Shown: positions 8,352 to 17,368, numbered from the stretch's first letter. The stretch is DNA of 64,000 nt from a virus (IMGVR_UViG_3300009636_000004:37790-101789), one strand, 5' to 3'. Notes: generated by a model not told the origin, from the letters alone. Program-made: numbers and translations.

Positions 8352-8731
8352 ATTATATCAGGATTTTCAAAAATATTACCAATAATTTTGTAAAGATAAT
8401 CTTTACAAAGATGATTATTATGAAAGTCGTATAATCTTTTTCTTACTTTTACACGAAATCCAAATCCACAAAAAATAATATTTCCTTTACATATTCTAGT
8501 AGAATAAGGAGGCCCATCTTCTTGTTCAATCCATTCTACTATATCCCCTTCAAAAATTTCTTTATCACATCTATCTTTTAATCCCGTGAATAATTGAACT
8601 ACTGAATTTTGGGGATTAAGTGAGTTTTCACAAATCAATTCTCCCCTAACTGAAATACCCAAAAAATCACGGGGATTACCCCATTTATTTAAAAGTTTAT
8701 CCCATACTCTGAATTTTATAGTTCTGTTCAT
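8333..8731 (-). CDS. YopX-family protein
   Basis: Opens with RTIKFRVWDKLLNKW and contains QLFTGLKD, IFEGDIVEW and IIGNIFENPD near the C-terminus, the ordered motifs of the YopX family (PF09643) common in phages and prophages. 132 aa is the usual size. Function unknown in the family; members are early phage proteins. Overlaps the PRPP synthetase start by 4 nt. Confidence 0.85.
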   Translation of the reverse strand: MNRTIKFRVWDKLLNKWGNPRDFLGISVRGELICENSLNPQNSVVQLFTGLKDRCDKEIFEGDIVEWIEQEDGPPYSTRICKGNIIFCGFGFRVKVRKRLYDFHNNHLCKDYLYKIIGNIFENPDIICPHIS

Positions 8732-9723
8732 GTGAATAATTCGCTGACACTTTCATTATTGTGAATGTTTTTGATGGCTGTAGCAAATAAAGGTGAAACA
8801 TCCACTATAATTATTTTATTCTCACAACTATAAATTACAGCATTTTTACCATAACCAGAATCATCACCGTATAATTCCCATTTTTTATCAAAATTAACAG
8901 AGTTAGATACAAAAAGTTTCTCAATCAAACCGTTTTTGAATGCATCAATGAGTCGCTGATAACCTGTATCGGTAAAACATCCGTGTGAAATAGCACAATA
9001 AATTTTTACTGCGCCTTCTTCTTTACAAGCAGTTGCCGCTTCAACCAATGTTCCGGCTGATTCGGTAAGGTCATCAACAATAAGAACTTTCTTACCTTTA
9101 ACATCACCAATGAAATGTTTTACTTCAACCGAAGTTTCGTTGGTTCGTTTTTTTGAAATAATTACCAAATCAGTTTTTAGAGCAGTAGCATATTCTTCTG
9201 CACGTTTTACTGCTCCAACATCAGGACTTACCACAGCTTTTATTCCAATGTCTTTTATAACATTTATAAGAGCTGGTCTGAAAGATAATTGGTCGACAGG
9301 CAAATTAGTAAAACCAACTATTTGAGGGGAATGAAGGTCCATCGTAAGAATACGATTAACACCAGATGCCTTTAATAAATCCATTACTAATCTAGCAGAA
9401 ATAGGAACACGGCTTTTATCTTTCCTATCCTGTCTAGCATAACCGAAATAGGGAATAACAGCAGTAATGCGCCCAGCCGAAGCCCGGCGTGCGGCATCAC
9501 ACATCACCAAAAGTTCCATAAGGTTGTCATTGACTGGTAATGAAGTGGATTGAATCAAAAAGACATCATTACCACGAATATTTTCCTTAAATTGACAATA
9601 TCTTTCACCACTTGGAAACGTTTTTAAATCAATCCTTCCTACAGGAATTGACAAACAACTGTTTCTCGAAAGGCAGATTTTTTCAACTAACGGTTTATTG
9701 GAACTACCTGAAAATATTTTCAT
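8728..9723 (-). CDS. prs: Ribose-phosphate pyrophosphokinase (PRPP synthetase)
   Basis: Transfers pyrophosphate from ATP to ribose 5-phosphate, giving PRPP. Motifs in order: FPSGERY, IPYFGYARQDRK, ILTMDLHSPQIVGF, SPDVGAVKRAEEYA and the PRPP loop VDDLTESAGTL. 331 aa, slightly longer than bacterial Prs because of a C-terminal extension. PRPP is the co-substrate of the nicotinate phosphoribosyltransferase two genes away. A homologous phage enzyme (Adps of the NARP1 pathway) instead pyrophosphorylates ADP-ribose; that substrate cannot be excluded here. Confidence 0.9.
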   Translation of the reverse strand: MKIFSGSSNKPLVEKICLSRNSCLSIPVGRIDLKTFPSGERYCQFKENIRGNDVFLIQSTSLPVNDNLMELLVMCDAARRASAGRITAVIPYFGYARQDRKDKSRVPISARLVMDLLKASGVNRILTMDLHSPQIVGFTNLPVDQLSFRPALINVIKDIGIKAVVSPDVGAVKRAEEYATALKTDLVIISKKRTNETSVEVKHFIGDVKGKKVLIVDDLTESAGTLVEAATACKEEGAVKIYCAISHGCFTDTGYQRLIDAFKNGLIEKLFVSNSVNFDKKWELYGDDSGYGKNAVIYSCENKIIIVDVSPLFATAIKNIHNNESVSELFT

Positions 9724-9726
9724 AAT

Positions 9727-10002
9727 TTATTCTTTTTCATCATCATCATCATCTATACCCAAATCTGCTTCTTCACCACCAAATTCTTCAAGAGCTTGTT
9801 GAATGGTAAATGAAGTTCCATATTCAAAATTAATATTATCGAGAGATGAAATAAAATCATTATATGCTTCAGCAAACATCGAATAAGCTTCTTTATATTT
9901 TTTTTCTAATCGAAGTCGTTGTTGGATAATCTTTAGCATCCAAGGTGGATATACTTCTTTACCAATCTTTCCAATTTTCGATTGTTTAGATTTTGCTTTC
10001 AT
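9727..10002 (-). CDS. Small protein with acidic tail, 91 aa
   Basis: A Lys-rich start, a central helix rich in Tyr/Glu and an Asp/Glu-only tail. It is packed between prs (3 nt away) and the kinase-phosphatase gene (1 nt away), so it is in the same operon. Not recognised. Confidence 0.6.
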   Translation of the reverse strand: MKAKSKQSKIGKIGKEVYPPWMLKIIQQRLRLEKKYKEAYSMFAEAYNDFISSLDNINFEYGTSFTIQQALEEFGGEEADLGIDDDDDEKE

Positions 10003-10003
10003 G

Positions 10004-10942
10004 TTATTTACAAAATTCGCTTATATGAGCAAATTTAAATCCACATCGTTCTGCAAATGTTCTGTCAGTTGTTTGGTCGCCCACCATAATACAATCAGAG
10101 GGGCACAGTTTGTATTTTTCAATAAAAATTGCTCCCATACCGACATGCGGTTTTCTACAATAGCAAGATACAGGAGGAATACTGTGTTGGCAATATAAAA
10201 AGTCAACTTTGATACCAAGTTGCCGGTTCGTTTCCTCAAAACATTGAACTGCCATATCCTCTGAAATAATTCCTTTGGCAATGCCTGATTGATTTGATGC
10301 TCCAAGAATAATAAATCCATTATCTTCTGCTTCTTTCACAATATTGGTCATTTTAGGATTTACTTTAATTTCTGAAAGTTTCGTTGGATAATCATATTCT
10401 CCAAGACTTTCACGAAGAACACCATCATAATCCAAAATAATAGCTTTATGCTTGTATTGAGCCGGCCAAATTCTTTTGAAAGGAACTTCAATTATTTCAT
10501 CAAACCCTTCTTCGGTTGTAGGTGGTTGAAATATTTTTCTGTAATGAAAAAGAGCTGCTGGTGGAAAAGCATTTGGGTCTTTCAATTTCTTAAAATCGTC
10601 TGGGCCGGGAAGTATTCCATATTTCCTAATCATCCGAAGGCAAACATTTAATTGTGCTTCTTCAAGAGAAGTAGTCAACCAATGACAGGTGATTTTGGCT
10701 CGTAATTGTTTTGCCAATTTAATGATAGAAGAACGGCTTTCTCTTGTTGGATAGGTATTATCAAGAACAACCTTTTCAACGCCATTAACAAGAGCATCTT
10801 CTACTATTTCTGTTTGGCCTTTAATACTACCACCTGTCATATCACGGTTAATTCTTTGATAATCGTCTTTGACAAATTGTTCAACCAATGTGCTTTTACC
10901 AGCAGCATTGATACCCATTACTATGATAATGTGTTTACTCAC
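10004..10942 (-). CDS. Bifunctional kinase / HAD phosphatase of the polynucleotide kinase type
   Basis: N-terminal P-loop kinase (Walker A GINAAGKST, 10-18; NRDMTG with Asp34 as candidate general base) followed by a HAD phosphatase (DYDGVLR with Asp171/Asp173, GASNQSG, CRKPHVG, MVGDQTTD). Kinase-then-phosphatase is the order of T4 Pnkp, which heals 5'-OH and 3'-phosphate or cyclic phosphate ends. The CxH...CxCRKP stretch is the zinc-binding loop of GmhB/HisB-type HAD enzymes. It therefore likely repairs RNA or DNA ends, but a small-molecule kinase/phosphatase remains possible. Overlaps pncB by 4 nt. Confidence 0.78.
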   Translation of the reverse strand: MSKHIIIVMGINAAGKSTLVEQFVKDDYQRINRDMTGGSIKGQTEIVEDALVNGVEKVVLDNTYPTRESRSSIIKLAKQLRAKITCHWLTTSLEEAQLNVCLRMIRKYGILPGPDDFKKLKDPNAFPPAALFHYRKIFQPPTTEEGFDEIIEVPFKRIWPAQYKHKAIILDYDGVLRESLGEYDYPTKLSEIKVNPKMTNIVKEAEDNGFIILGASNQSGIAKGIISEDMAVQCFEETNRQLGIKVDFLYCQHSIPPVSCYCRKPHVGMGAIFIEKYKLCPSDCIMVGDQTTDRTFAERCGFKFAHISEFCK

Positions 10943-12102
10943 AGAATTCCCAACTGTTTTTTAACTGATTGAATTGATTCTGACTTTCCTGTATGTTTTC
11001 CTTCATCATCAGAAAGTTTTACTACATCAACCCATCCTTTACCAAAATTAGCCCGTGTCATTTTAATAACCATATTAAGAGGCTTGACACCAACATCGTT
11101 GGTAAGATTTGTTCCAATACCACCAACAGGTTGAGCTACACTTTGAAAAGTTTTTGCTAATTCAATGTATTTTTCAACATTAAGATTATCTGAAAATACA
11201 AATCGTTTATTGGTTGTCAAAATTCCCAAATTTTGATAATGTTTTAACATTCTATATCCCCATTCTTTGGGATTTCCACTGTCTTGACGAACTCCATCAA
11301 ATAGTTTTGCTTCAAACATTTCAAAATCATTTAAAAACATTTCGGTAGTAAATGTATCAGTTAATGCTACACCAAGAGCACCACCAAAATGTTCACTCCA
11401 GAGTTTTACCCACATTTTATTAGCCATTCTGACTCCATATAAAGCTGACATAGCCATTATACATTCATGAGCATAAGTTCCTTGTGGAGTGACACCATGC
11501 TTCATTGCTAAATGAGGATTACTTGTTCCAAGAAATCCCTTGTAGTTTTTCATTATTTCTACAACTCTGTCTTGGACTTCATACGAATAACGTCTGCGTG
11601 TTCCAAAATCAATCCAATAACATCCGTTATTTGAAAGTTTTTTGGCTTTCTCAATTATTCTAAGATACCAGAGATTTATTTTTTCTTGGTTAGTTATTAG
11701 AAAATATAATTCAGAAATAATAGCCATGAGTTTGACTTCCCAAAAAATGGTGCGATACCAAGGCCCACGGATTTTAACTTTGAGATCGCCACCTTCTTGG
11801 CTAATTTGAACTTCATCAGGATACATCGTGTAACCTAATAACCATTCAGCGTAAGTAGGACGAATATAAGGAATGGTTTTGAGCCATCTTTCTTCTTTTT
11901 TGGTCAAACGGAGCCAAGTTAATTCATGGATTTGGTGATTTAATTCTTCGGCAAATCCTTCGGGAAAAGGCGTTTTTCCACGGTTGATAAATTCGTATTC
12001 AACTTCAGCATTTGGGAAGTTGTGAAATACCACACTGCCCATAGTGAGCTTATACCAATCGTCATCCAACATCGAAATAATTATAGGTCTGTCAACAATC
12101 AT
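10939..12102 (-). CDS. pncB: Nicotinate phosphoribosyltransferase
   Basis: Converts nicotinate + PRPP (+ATP) to nicotinate mononucleotide, the entry step of the Preiss-Handler route. Diagnostic motifs: DDDWYKLTMG (13-22), DFGTRRRYS, GTSNPHLA, GTYAHE (with the His phosphorylated in the family), LTDTF and FDGVRQDSGNP. 387 aa fits E. coli-type PncB; the motifs are not those of NadV/NAMPT. The gene starts 6 nt after its -10 element and is followed by overlapping kinase-phosphatase and prs genes. Confidence 0.95.
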   Translation of the reverse strand: MIVDRPIIISMLDDDWYKLTMGSVVFHNFPNAEVEYEFINRGKTPFPEGFAEELNHQIHELTWLRLTKKEERWLKTIPYIRPTYAEWLLGYTMYPDEVQISQEGGDLKVKIRGPWYRTIFWEVKLMAIISELYFLITNQEKINLWYLRIIEKAKKLSNNGCYWIDFGTRRRYSYEVQDRVVEIMKNYKGFLGTSNPHLAMKHGVTPQGTYAHECIMAMSALYGVRMANKMWVKLWSEHFGGALGVALTDTFTTEMFLNDFEMFEAKLFDGVRQDSGNPKEWGYRMLKHYQNLGILTTNKRFVFSDNLNVEKYIELAKTFQSVAQPVGGIGTNLTNDVGVKPLNMVIKMTRANFGKGWVDVVKLSDDEGKHTGKSESIQSVKKQLGIL

Positions 12103-12108
12103 AGTGAC

Positions 12109-12136
12109 AGTATATCAGAGGATTATAAAAAGTCAA
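12109..12136 (-). promoter_or_regulatory. Leaderless-type promoter of pncB
   Basis: -35 TTGACT (12131-12136), 16 bp, extended -10 TGATATACT (hexamer 12109-12114). The start codon begins exactly 6 nt after the -10, so the normal start site falls on or next to the A of ATG. Confidence 0.82.
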
Positions 12137-12160
12137 GCGTAACGGAATAAGTAGAAGAAA

Positions 12161-12628
12161 TTAATCCCCATCTCCGCCGCCACCTGCATCACCGCCATCG
12201 GCATCAACATCGCCACCAACTTCTGCGGGTTCAGTTCCGATTTCAATGCCTTCCATTTCATCCAAGTTGTCTATTTCTGATTCACCAAGGTCTGTAGTAT
12301 CAACTTCTTCATCTCCAAGGTCTTCCAGAGCTTCTTTGGTAGCTTTAAGCAATTCTTTCGGTAAAGTTGTAGATTTCAACCATTTTAGTGAAGAAAAGGA
12401 ACGGGTTGCTATGGGTGAAGATGCGTATGAATATGCATTGGTATTTATCACTATTACATACCAATACATTAAATTGGTTGAAGTATCAGTATGAAGGAGT
12501 TTGTAACAATGAATCGTCTCTTTTGCTGGCAATTTGTGGCGATTTATATCACAACCACTGAAAATGACCGTCATAAGAGCAAGAAATGCTAGGAACAATA
12601 GGATTAGTATAGTACGTTTTGTTTTCAT
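12161..12628 (-). CDS. Predicted lipoprotein with acidic C-terminus, 155 aa
   Basis: Charged start KTKR, a hydrophobic stretch (6-22) and the lipobox VIFSGC (about 21-26) indicate a lipid-anchored exported protein. The C-terminal third is extremely acidic and Gly/Asp-rich. It follows the methyltransferase gene by 1 nt. Phage lipoproteins can act in superinfection exclusion, but no family is recognised here. Confidence 0.65.
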   Translation of the reverse strand: MKTKRTILILLFLAFLALMTVIFSGCDINRHKLPAKETIHCYKLLHTDTSTNLMYWYVIVINTNAYSYASSPIATRSFSSLKWLKSTTLPKELLKATKEALEDLGDEEVDTTDLGESEIDNLDEMEGIEIGTEPAEVGGDVDADGGDAGGGGDGD

Positions 12629-12629
12629 A

Positions 12630-13409
12630 TTAATTTCGTTTTAGAATTAGTTTTATGTGTGTCGGGTCTTTGATTTCAATACCTGTGTCATCTTTGACGG
12701 TTTGTAAAATGTAAGGAAGAATATAATGTTCGTGAAATATTACATCATATTCTTTTGGTATCTTTGCTAATAAATTTTCTCTTGATACTGGCAGGTAGTT
12801 CTCTCTTACCTCTCTATCCCAGTTTGGTTCAAGGTATTTGTATTTTAGCAAAAAATGGATTAACTGGCGGTTACTTTCAATACTACCCCAAATACTTTCA
12901 AAATCATTTAGAACTTTTTTGTCAAGGAATTTATGATAGATTTTCTTTACGTCATTAACATTTGAAGGCCTATCAATAGAACGGCTTGGAACCATATCCC
13001 GAATGACAACGTATTCAAAGCCAGTGTCAAACACTTTCTTCCAAAAATCATCAATTTCTGCCTTGCTGAAATAATGACAAATTTCATGGATAACCGAACT
13101 TAAAATAAGAGCAGCTTTTGCCCAATGTGGAATTTGCTGTTCGACAAACTTCCAGTCGTTTGTAATTCTAATAGCTGCAGTAGAATTTTTTCTTATTTCA
13201 GTTATCATTTTAACATTACTATCATATCCAATACCACAAATGTTTCCTTTTAACGATTGAATATGATTAAGGAGAGAACCATCACCACAACCGAAATCAA
13301 CGAAAATATCGGGATTTATTTTGTCAATGAAGAATAGCTTATCAATTATTGAAAGTTCCATACGGCCATTGTAGGTCGCATAATCTTTGATTGGTTGTAA
13401 TTCATTCAT
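12630..13409 (-). CDS. Class I SAM-dependent methyltransferase, 259 aa
   Basis: Motif I FVDFGCGDGSLL (about 36-47) is followed by an acidic GIGYDSN (about 60-66) that would bind SAM ribose, and LILSSVIHEICHYF in the motif IV region. The fold resembles small-molecule or tRNA methyltransferases of the Methyltransf_25 type. Substrate unknown. Confidence 0.72.
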   Translation of the reverse strand: MNELQPIKDYATYNGRMELSIIDKLFFIDKINPDIFVDFGCGDGSLLNHIQSLKGNICGIGYDSNVKMITEIRKNSTAAIRITNDWKFVEQQIPHWAKAALILSSVIHEICHYFSKAEIDDFWKKVFDTGFEYVVIRDMVPSRSIDRPSNVNDVKKIYHKFLDKKVLNDFESIWGSIESNRQLIHFLLKYKYLEPNWDREVRENYLPVSRENLLAKIPKEYDVIFHEHYILPYILQTVKDDTGIEIKDPTHIKLILKRN

Positions 13410-13418
13410 CGTAACAAT

Positions 13419-13446
13419 ATTTTACCACAAGGATATAAAAAGTCAA
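13419..13446 (-). promoter_or_regulatory. Promoter for methyltransferase/lipoprotein genes
   Basis: -35 TTGACT (13441-13446), 16 bp, extended -10 TGGTAAAAT (hexamer 13419-13424). The start codon is 9 nt downstream of the -10. Confidence 0.75.
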
Positions 13447-13451
13447 GCGTA

Positions 13452-15179
13452 TTACTTTCTTTTAATTTGATGAATAGTGTTACCATTGATAAAGAAAACT
13501 CCATCGGGTGTAGAAAACAGTTTCATTGAATTATCAAAAGGAGCATCCTTCAATACTTCTACATGCTGATTATTGACAAACATTTCCAAATCGCCATCTT
13601 CATTAAGTAATAGACATACTCCGTTTTCCATGACCGCGAAATTTATAGTATTCACGGTTACATCTTCTACTTTGCGAACGTCAAAATCACTATAATCTTT
13701 TTTGAATACAATTATGAATTTGTCATATTTACCATTCTTTTCTGCTATAATTACAGTAACGGTTTTTTCAGATTTAGCATCTACCACTCTATATCCATCT
13801 AATTGAGGAATATGTTTGCTAAAACAACCATCTTCTTTGTATGGTAATGTTAATAGATAATTACCTAATAAATTTTGAATAGCACATCCTTCATAAACGG
13901 TAGTAGCATAGACCGAAACGTTTTCTATTTCATTTACACGATGAATAATTCTATCACCCATTGCGGTAAATTTGTTTTTTACCAACTTACCATTACCACT
14001 CATGGTATAGACACAGTTATTTCTTACAAAAATATCTTTGCTGGCAATAGTTCCAACTTCTCTTTGCCTGTTTAATTCAGTAAAAGTGACTTTAGTGCCA
14101 GATAAACTAGCAACAATGATAGTCCCATCTGAAGCCGGACAAAGGAGAGTTTTTCTTACTTTTTCACAACCACTCATGAGTTCTTTATCATCACAATAAA
14201 TCTTCTTGGTTGTAACAACGTGATTCAAGCCCATTGATTGAATAACACTTACAATGTTTTCACTATAAGCAGCTACTTGGATAACATCAATTTGATTGTT
14301 ACCTTTAATAGTAACAATAGCAGCCGGAACTGTAAGAGGCGCTAGACTATCTGGTAAGGGTGGAACACTTCGTTCATTTCTAAGAAATATTGCCTCATAC
14401 CAATCATAGTGTCTTTTAGGTATTACGTTGAAACTATTGACACTCGGGGGAACTTTTACACCACGATGGAAAACACTGATACCATCATCCATTTGTTTCT
14501 GTTTGTCTTTAGGTTTATAATGTGGATGTCCGCCCCTAAACGGATGAATATTAGTATATAACCAAAAACTTAATATGCCCCACGAAAACCAATCTGAAAG
14601 AATGTCAGGATTATATATAAGTTTTCCATTGACGTGTGTTGACACTCTCCTATCTCTTACACTATCCATAATGGCGGTGGCCTTAAAGCTTGGAGTTGCA
14701 TAACTGTCAACATCAATAAAATACGGTGTCAAGACTGTTGGGGTGAGATTCACCAACACATTAAGCTCATTAAAATCAACAATCAAACAATGAGCGCCGT
14801 GAATGTCATTGGTAGTCAACTGCAATTGTTTAACCAATTCTGCAATCATTTGCGGGTCAATATTGTTGTCTTGTTTAAAGGTGCGGGTAAATAATTTTAA
14901 TAAAGGTTCAACATTATCAATATAATTGGCTATATAACCTAATGGGTCACCAGAACTTGCATCAAAAATCAAATCTTGTGGAACTACCACGTGCGGGTCA
15001 GTAATGAGTGATAATTCTTGTATCTTTCTTAAAGGTAGTGTTTTGTGAGAATCATGATAAATCTTGAAAACTTTTCCACCGTTGACATAAATGGATGCTT
15101 CACCACCAGCCGCTTTATAATATTTGTCAGTAAGAGTAAATATTCCGCCCCTACTTCCTATTTTGACTTTTTTATTCAT
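13452..15179 (-). CDS. Protein kinase-like protein with C-terminal repeat domain (TerY-P triad kinase)
   Basis: Residues 15-260 form a protein kinase-like domain: Gly-rich GGEASIY (25-31), Lys39 in KVFKIY, catalytic-loop equivalent IVDFNELNVLV (Asp135, Asn140), DFG equivalent FIDVDSY (Asp156) and DWFSWGILSFWLYTNIHPF as helix F-like region. Residues 290-575 show repeated short beta strands, compatible with a beta-propeller sensor. Together with the PP2C and vWA genes upstream it forms the kinase/phosphatase/vWA set called the TerY-P triad in tellurite-resistance-type stress systems. The fusion to a propeller-like region is unusual. Confidence 0.75.
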   Translation of the reverse strand: MNKKVKIGSRGGIFTLTDKYYKAAGGEASIYVNGGKVFKIYHDSHKTLPLRKIQELSLITDPHVVVPQDLIFDASSGDPLGYIANYIDNVEPLLKLFTRTFKQDNNIDPQMIAELVKQLQLTTNDIHGAHCLIVDFNELNVLVNLTPTVLTPYFIDVDSYATPSFKATAIMDSVRDRRVSTHVNGKLIYNPDILSDWFSWGILSFWLYTNIHPFRGGHPHYKPKDKQKQMDDGISVFHRGVKVPPSVNSFNVIPKRHYDWYEAIFLRNERSVPPLPDSLAPLTVPAAIVTIKGNNQIDVIQVAAYSENIVSVIQSMGLNHVVTTKKIYCDDKELMSGCEKVRKTLLCPASDGTIIVASLSGTKVTFTELNRQREVGTIASKDIFVRNNCVYTMSGNGKLVKNKFTAMGDRIIHRVNEIENVSVYATTVYEGCAIQNLLGNYLLTLPYKEDGCFSKHIPQLDGYRVVDAKSEKTVTVIIAEKNGKYDKFIIVFKKDYSDFDVRKVEDVTVNTINFAVMENGVCLLLNEDGDLEMFVNNQHVEVLKDAPFDNSMKLFSTPDGVFFINGNTIHQIKRK

Positions 15180-15182
15180 CCG

Positions 15183-15404
15183 TTATAGTCCCTGTAATTT
15201 ATCTTTGTATCTTTCATGGGCGTTATCAATCATTGAACCCCAGCAATCGGCCAACGCATCACTGTAAATTTTTAGTATTTCATCTTGTGTGAATTTATAT
15301 CCACATTCATCACATTCTTCACTCCAGTCAACCATGTGTTCACCCACATCAACTTCAGCAGTGATTTGTTCATCACATTTTGGACAATGAAAGGAGTAAT
15401 ACAT
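15183..15404 (-). CDS. Zinc-ribbon protein, 73 aa
   Basis: Two Cys pairs, CPKC (8-11) and CDEC (35-38), form a single zinc ribbon; the rest is acidic and helical. It sits 3 nt before the kinase gene, inside the triad operon, so it may be an accessory factor. No family recognised. Confidence 0.6.
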   Translation of the reverse strand: MYYSFHCPKCDEQITAEVDVGEHMVDWSEECDECGYKFTQDEILKIYSDALADCWGSMIDNAHERYKDKLQGL

Positions 15405-15405
15405 A

Positions 15406-15702
15406 TTATTTCATTTTCTTTCTAGATTTATGAGGTTCATATTTTTTATTTGTTACGTTGATATAATCTTCTTTACTTCGTTGCCAAATATCATCACGTC
15501 CTTTTACAGCAAAAGACAATGAACCACAACCTGAATTGACAGATTCTATAGTGTCAAATGCAATATATTTTAATTTTCTTGGTAAATAAATTAAAGCATC
15601 ATCGTTATCACCAAGACAAATTATTTTAGCATTTAAAATGATTGTTCCATAGGAAAGACAATCAATATCTTCGTTTTTACTTATTCTATATTTAATTTTC
15701 AT
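15406..15702 (-). CDS. Hypothetical protein, 98 aa
   Basis: Mostly beta-strand prediction, ending in a basic tail (KSRKKMK). It overlaps the PP2C stop by 4 nt, so it is translationally coupled within the triad operon. Not recognised. Confidence 0.58.
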   Translation of the reverse strand: MKIKYRISKNEDIDCLSYGTIILNAKIICLGDNDDALIYLPRKLKYIAFDTIESVNSGCGSLSFAVKGRDDIWQRSKEDYINVTNKKYEPHKSRKKMK

Positions 15703-16517
15703 ACAACAATTGCTGCCATTGAAATGTCATCATAATGACTGATTTGGGTTTTAATCCATTGTCTTTTCAAAAATGAAAGTCTTCTCTGAACAAAAACACC
15801 GGGTGTGGTTTTAAAGTCAATAAAGTAGCGGGCGATAGCTTCCCAAGGAATTGTAGAACCATCAGCAGTGGTAAAACTGTTGACACCATCTGAACAAATA
15901 GCTATAATATCATTTTCTTCAACCAACCCTTTAAATGTAACAGGTTCAAATGGTTTAACATAAGTTTCATTTTCAATTACGTCACCTGATTGGCTGTCTG
16001 AGGTTTCACCTGTATATATGGAAATATCCAATATTTTTTTGGAACCTAAAACTGTTTTTTCGTATTCCCATAAGCGAAGTTTATCAAGATAGTAGGAAAG
16101 ATATGCTGGACAATTACCTTCAAAATTTACGTGGACGAGACGAATATTTGTGGCGGTTTTATGAAAGAAAACTCCATCACCATACATGTGAACTGTAAAT
16201 TTCTTATCTTTCACCCATGCAACTAACAAAGTAGAATCCAAAGAATGAGGATGAAGCGGAATTGTGTCACCAATATGTTCAAGATTTCTAATAGTAACTT
16301 TACCAAACAAATCATAATTCATATCACTGCCACCAATTGATAACGTTCGCTTTGCTGACAAAGCTAATGCTCTTGCTCCAAAATCCACGTCAGGACTTGA
16401 GGAACAACCATCACAGACAATAGCATAAGAACTGTTACTGTCAATCGCATTACTTAAAGCATAATCTTCACAAATTGTATGTCCATGTCCGATGGAAAAA
16501 TAGTGGTCGGCGTTCAT
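15699..16517 (-). CDS. PP2C-type protein phosphatase
   Basis: Mn/Mg-dependent Ser/Thr phosphatase fold: ICEDYALSNAI for the first metal Asp, AIVCDGCSSS for the DG metal motif, LLVAWVKDKKFTVHMYGDG in the core, IICSDGVNSF for the third metal site and HYDDISMAAIVV for the DD motif at the C-terminus. Predicted to reverse the action of the adjacent kinase. The start used is ATG at 16517; an in-frame GTG at 16562 would add 15 residues but would place a perfect 11 bp hairpin in the coding region. Confidence 0.8.
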   Translation of the reverse strand: MNADHYFSIGHGHTICEDYALSNAIDSNSSYAIVCDGCSSSPDVDFGARALALSAKRTLSIGGSDMNYDLFGKVTIRNLEHIGDTIPLHPHSLDSTLLVAWVKDKKFTVHMYGDGVFFHKTATNIRLVHVNFEGNCPAYLSYYLDKLRLWEYEKTVLGSKKILDISIYTGETSDSQSGDVIENETYVKPFEPVTFKGLVEENDIIAICSDGVNSFTTADGSTIPWEAIARYFIDFKTTPGVFVQRRLSFLKRQWIKTQISHYDDISMAAIVV

Positions 16518-16533
16518 ATGATTATTAGAAGTG

Positions 16534-16558
16534 GGGAAGGGAATTACATTCCCTTCCC
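16534..16558 (-). other. Perfect inverted repeat between vWA and PP2C genes
   Basis: GGGAAGGGAAT-GTA-ATTCCCTTCCC, 11 bp stem, 3 nt loop, lying between the vWA stop and the PP2C ATG. There is no T-tract after it, so it may be an attenuator, an mRNA processing or stabilising hairpin, or an operator, rather than a classical terminator. Confidence 0.6.
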
Positions 16559-16585
16559 TCACAGTGATTATGCACTTGATATTTA

Positions 16586-17335
16586 TTAAAACTTAAAGGA
16601 ACTAATCGGTTGGCTTGGAGCACCGCTACCCAATGCTGAACTTGTCGAACTGATTGATTGACTGACGAAGGCTGCCAATTTGGCAATTTTTCCGGGGGTA
16701 GCTTTGCCTATCGAAACATATTGTGTTATTCCAGCCTTCGTAACCATATCCTGCAAATAAGCATCAAGGTTGGTATCATCCGTGGTGACACCAACAAGGA
16801 TAAGGGTAATACTTTCAAGATTTTCACTCTTGCGGGCTTCTTCAAGGGATTTCTTAATTTGTGCCGCATCGTAAATGTTACCGCTGTTGTTTTGACTATC
16901 TGTAACCACCACTATAATGGCGTTGACAAGAAAGTTTTGACTGGTCAATTGTTTTCCATAAGTCGAAGTAGCTTGAATACTTTCATCAACTGCGTCGAAT
17001 AGAGCTGTCATACCGCCAATACTCAAAATATTGTCGTAATCATGCTCTTGAATAGAACCCAACAACTTAAAACCGTGAAGTTCTTTCAGGTTGTCGTTGA
17101 ATTGGGTAAGTCGAAGCATAAGGTTATCCTTACGCGGGGACTTCTCCATTGCTTTTAAAATTGTCTTGATAGCTTGCTCCAAATTAGCAGCAAAGCCAGA
17201 CACGGAACCACTGGCATCTTCAACAATCGTTGCCAAGGTGTATTCAGCCGCCCCAAGTTTGTTAATCTTGGTAGCGCTGAATTTGTAATTAGAACCCGCG
17301 TTTAGCATTTCTAGGTCTTTATCCATTAAGCTCAT
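16586..17335 (-). CDS. TerY-like von Willebrand factor A protein
   Basis: A vWA fold from about residue 30 to 220 with a MIDAS DxSGS motif (EDASGSVSG, about 38-46), a Thr in the second metal loop (about 108-114) and IVVVTDSQNNSG for the third. TerY-type vWA proteins pair with a PP2C phosphatase and a kinase, the two genes downstream here. Base composition is less AT-rich than the surroundings, as in the 199 aa gene at 5.3 kb, which may mark high expression. Confidence 0.78.
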   Translation of the reverse strand: MSLMDKDLEMLNAGSNYKFSATKINKLGAAEYTLATIVEDASGSVSGFAANLEQAIKTILKAMEKSPRKDNLMLRLTQFNDNLKELHGFKLLGSIQEHDYDNILSIGGMTALFDAVDESIQATSTYGKQLTSQNFLVNAIIVVVTDSQNNSGNIYDAAQIKKSLEEARKSENLESITLILVGVTTDDTNLDAYLQDMVTKAGITQYVSIGKATPGKIAKLAAFVSQSISSTSSALGSGAPSQPISSFKF

Positions 17336-17368
17336 AGTTTTATTTTTCTATTTGTTAATTGTTATAGT

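Noticed and set aside
10021-10320. 99-codon minus-strand frame inside the kinase-phosphatase gene
   Set aside because: Entirely within a well-supported gene in another frame; no recognisable motifs.
8728-12102. NARP1 (Adps plus Namat) for the Prs and phosphoribosyltransferase pair
   Set aside because: The transferase motifs (DDDWYKLTM, FGTRRRYS, FDGVRQDSGNP) are those of nicotinate phosphoribosyltransferase, not the NAMPT/Namat type, and the remaining Preiss-Handler genes are present.
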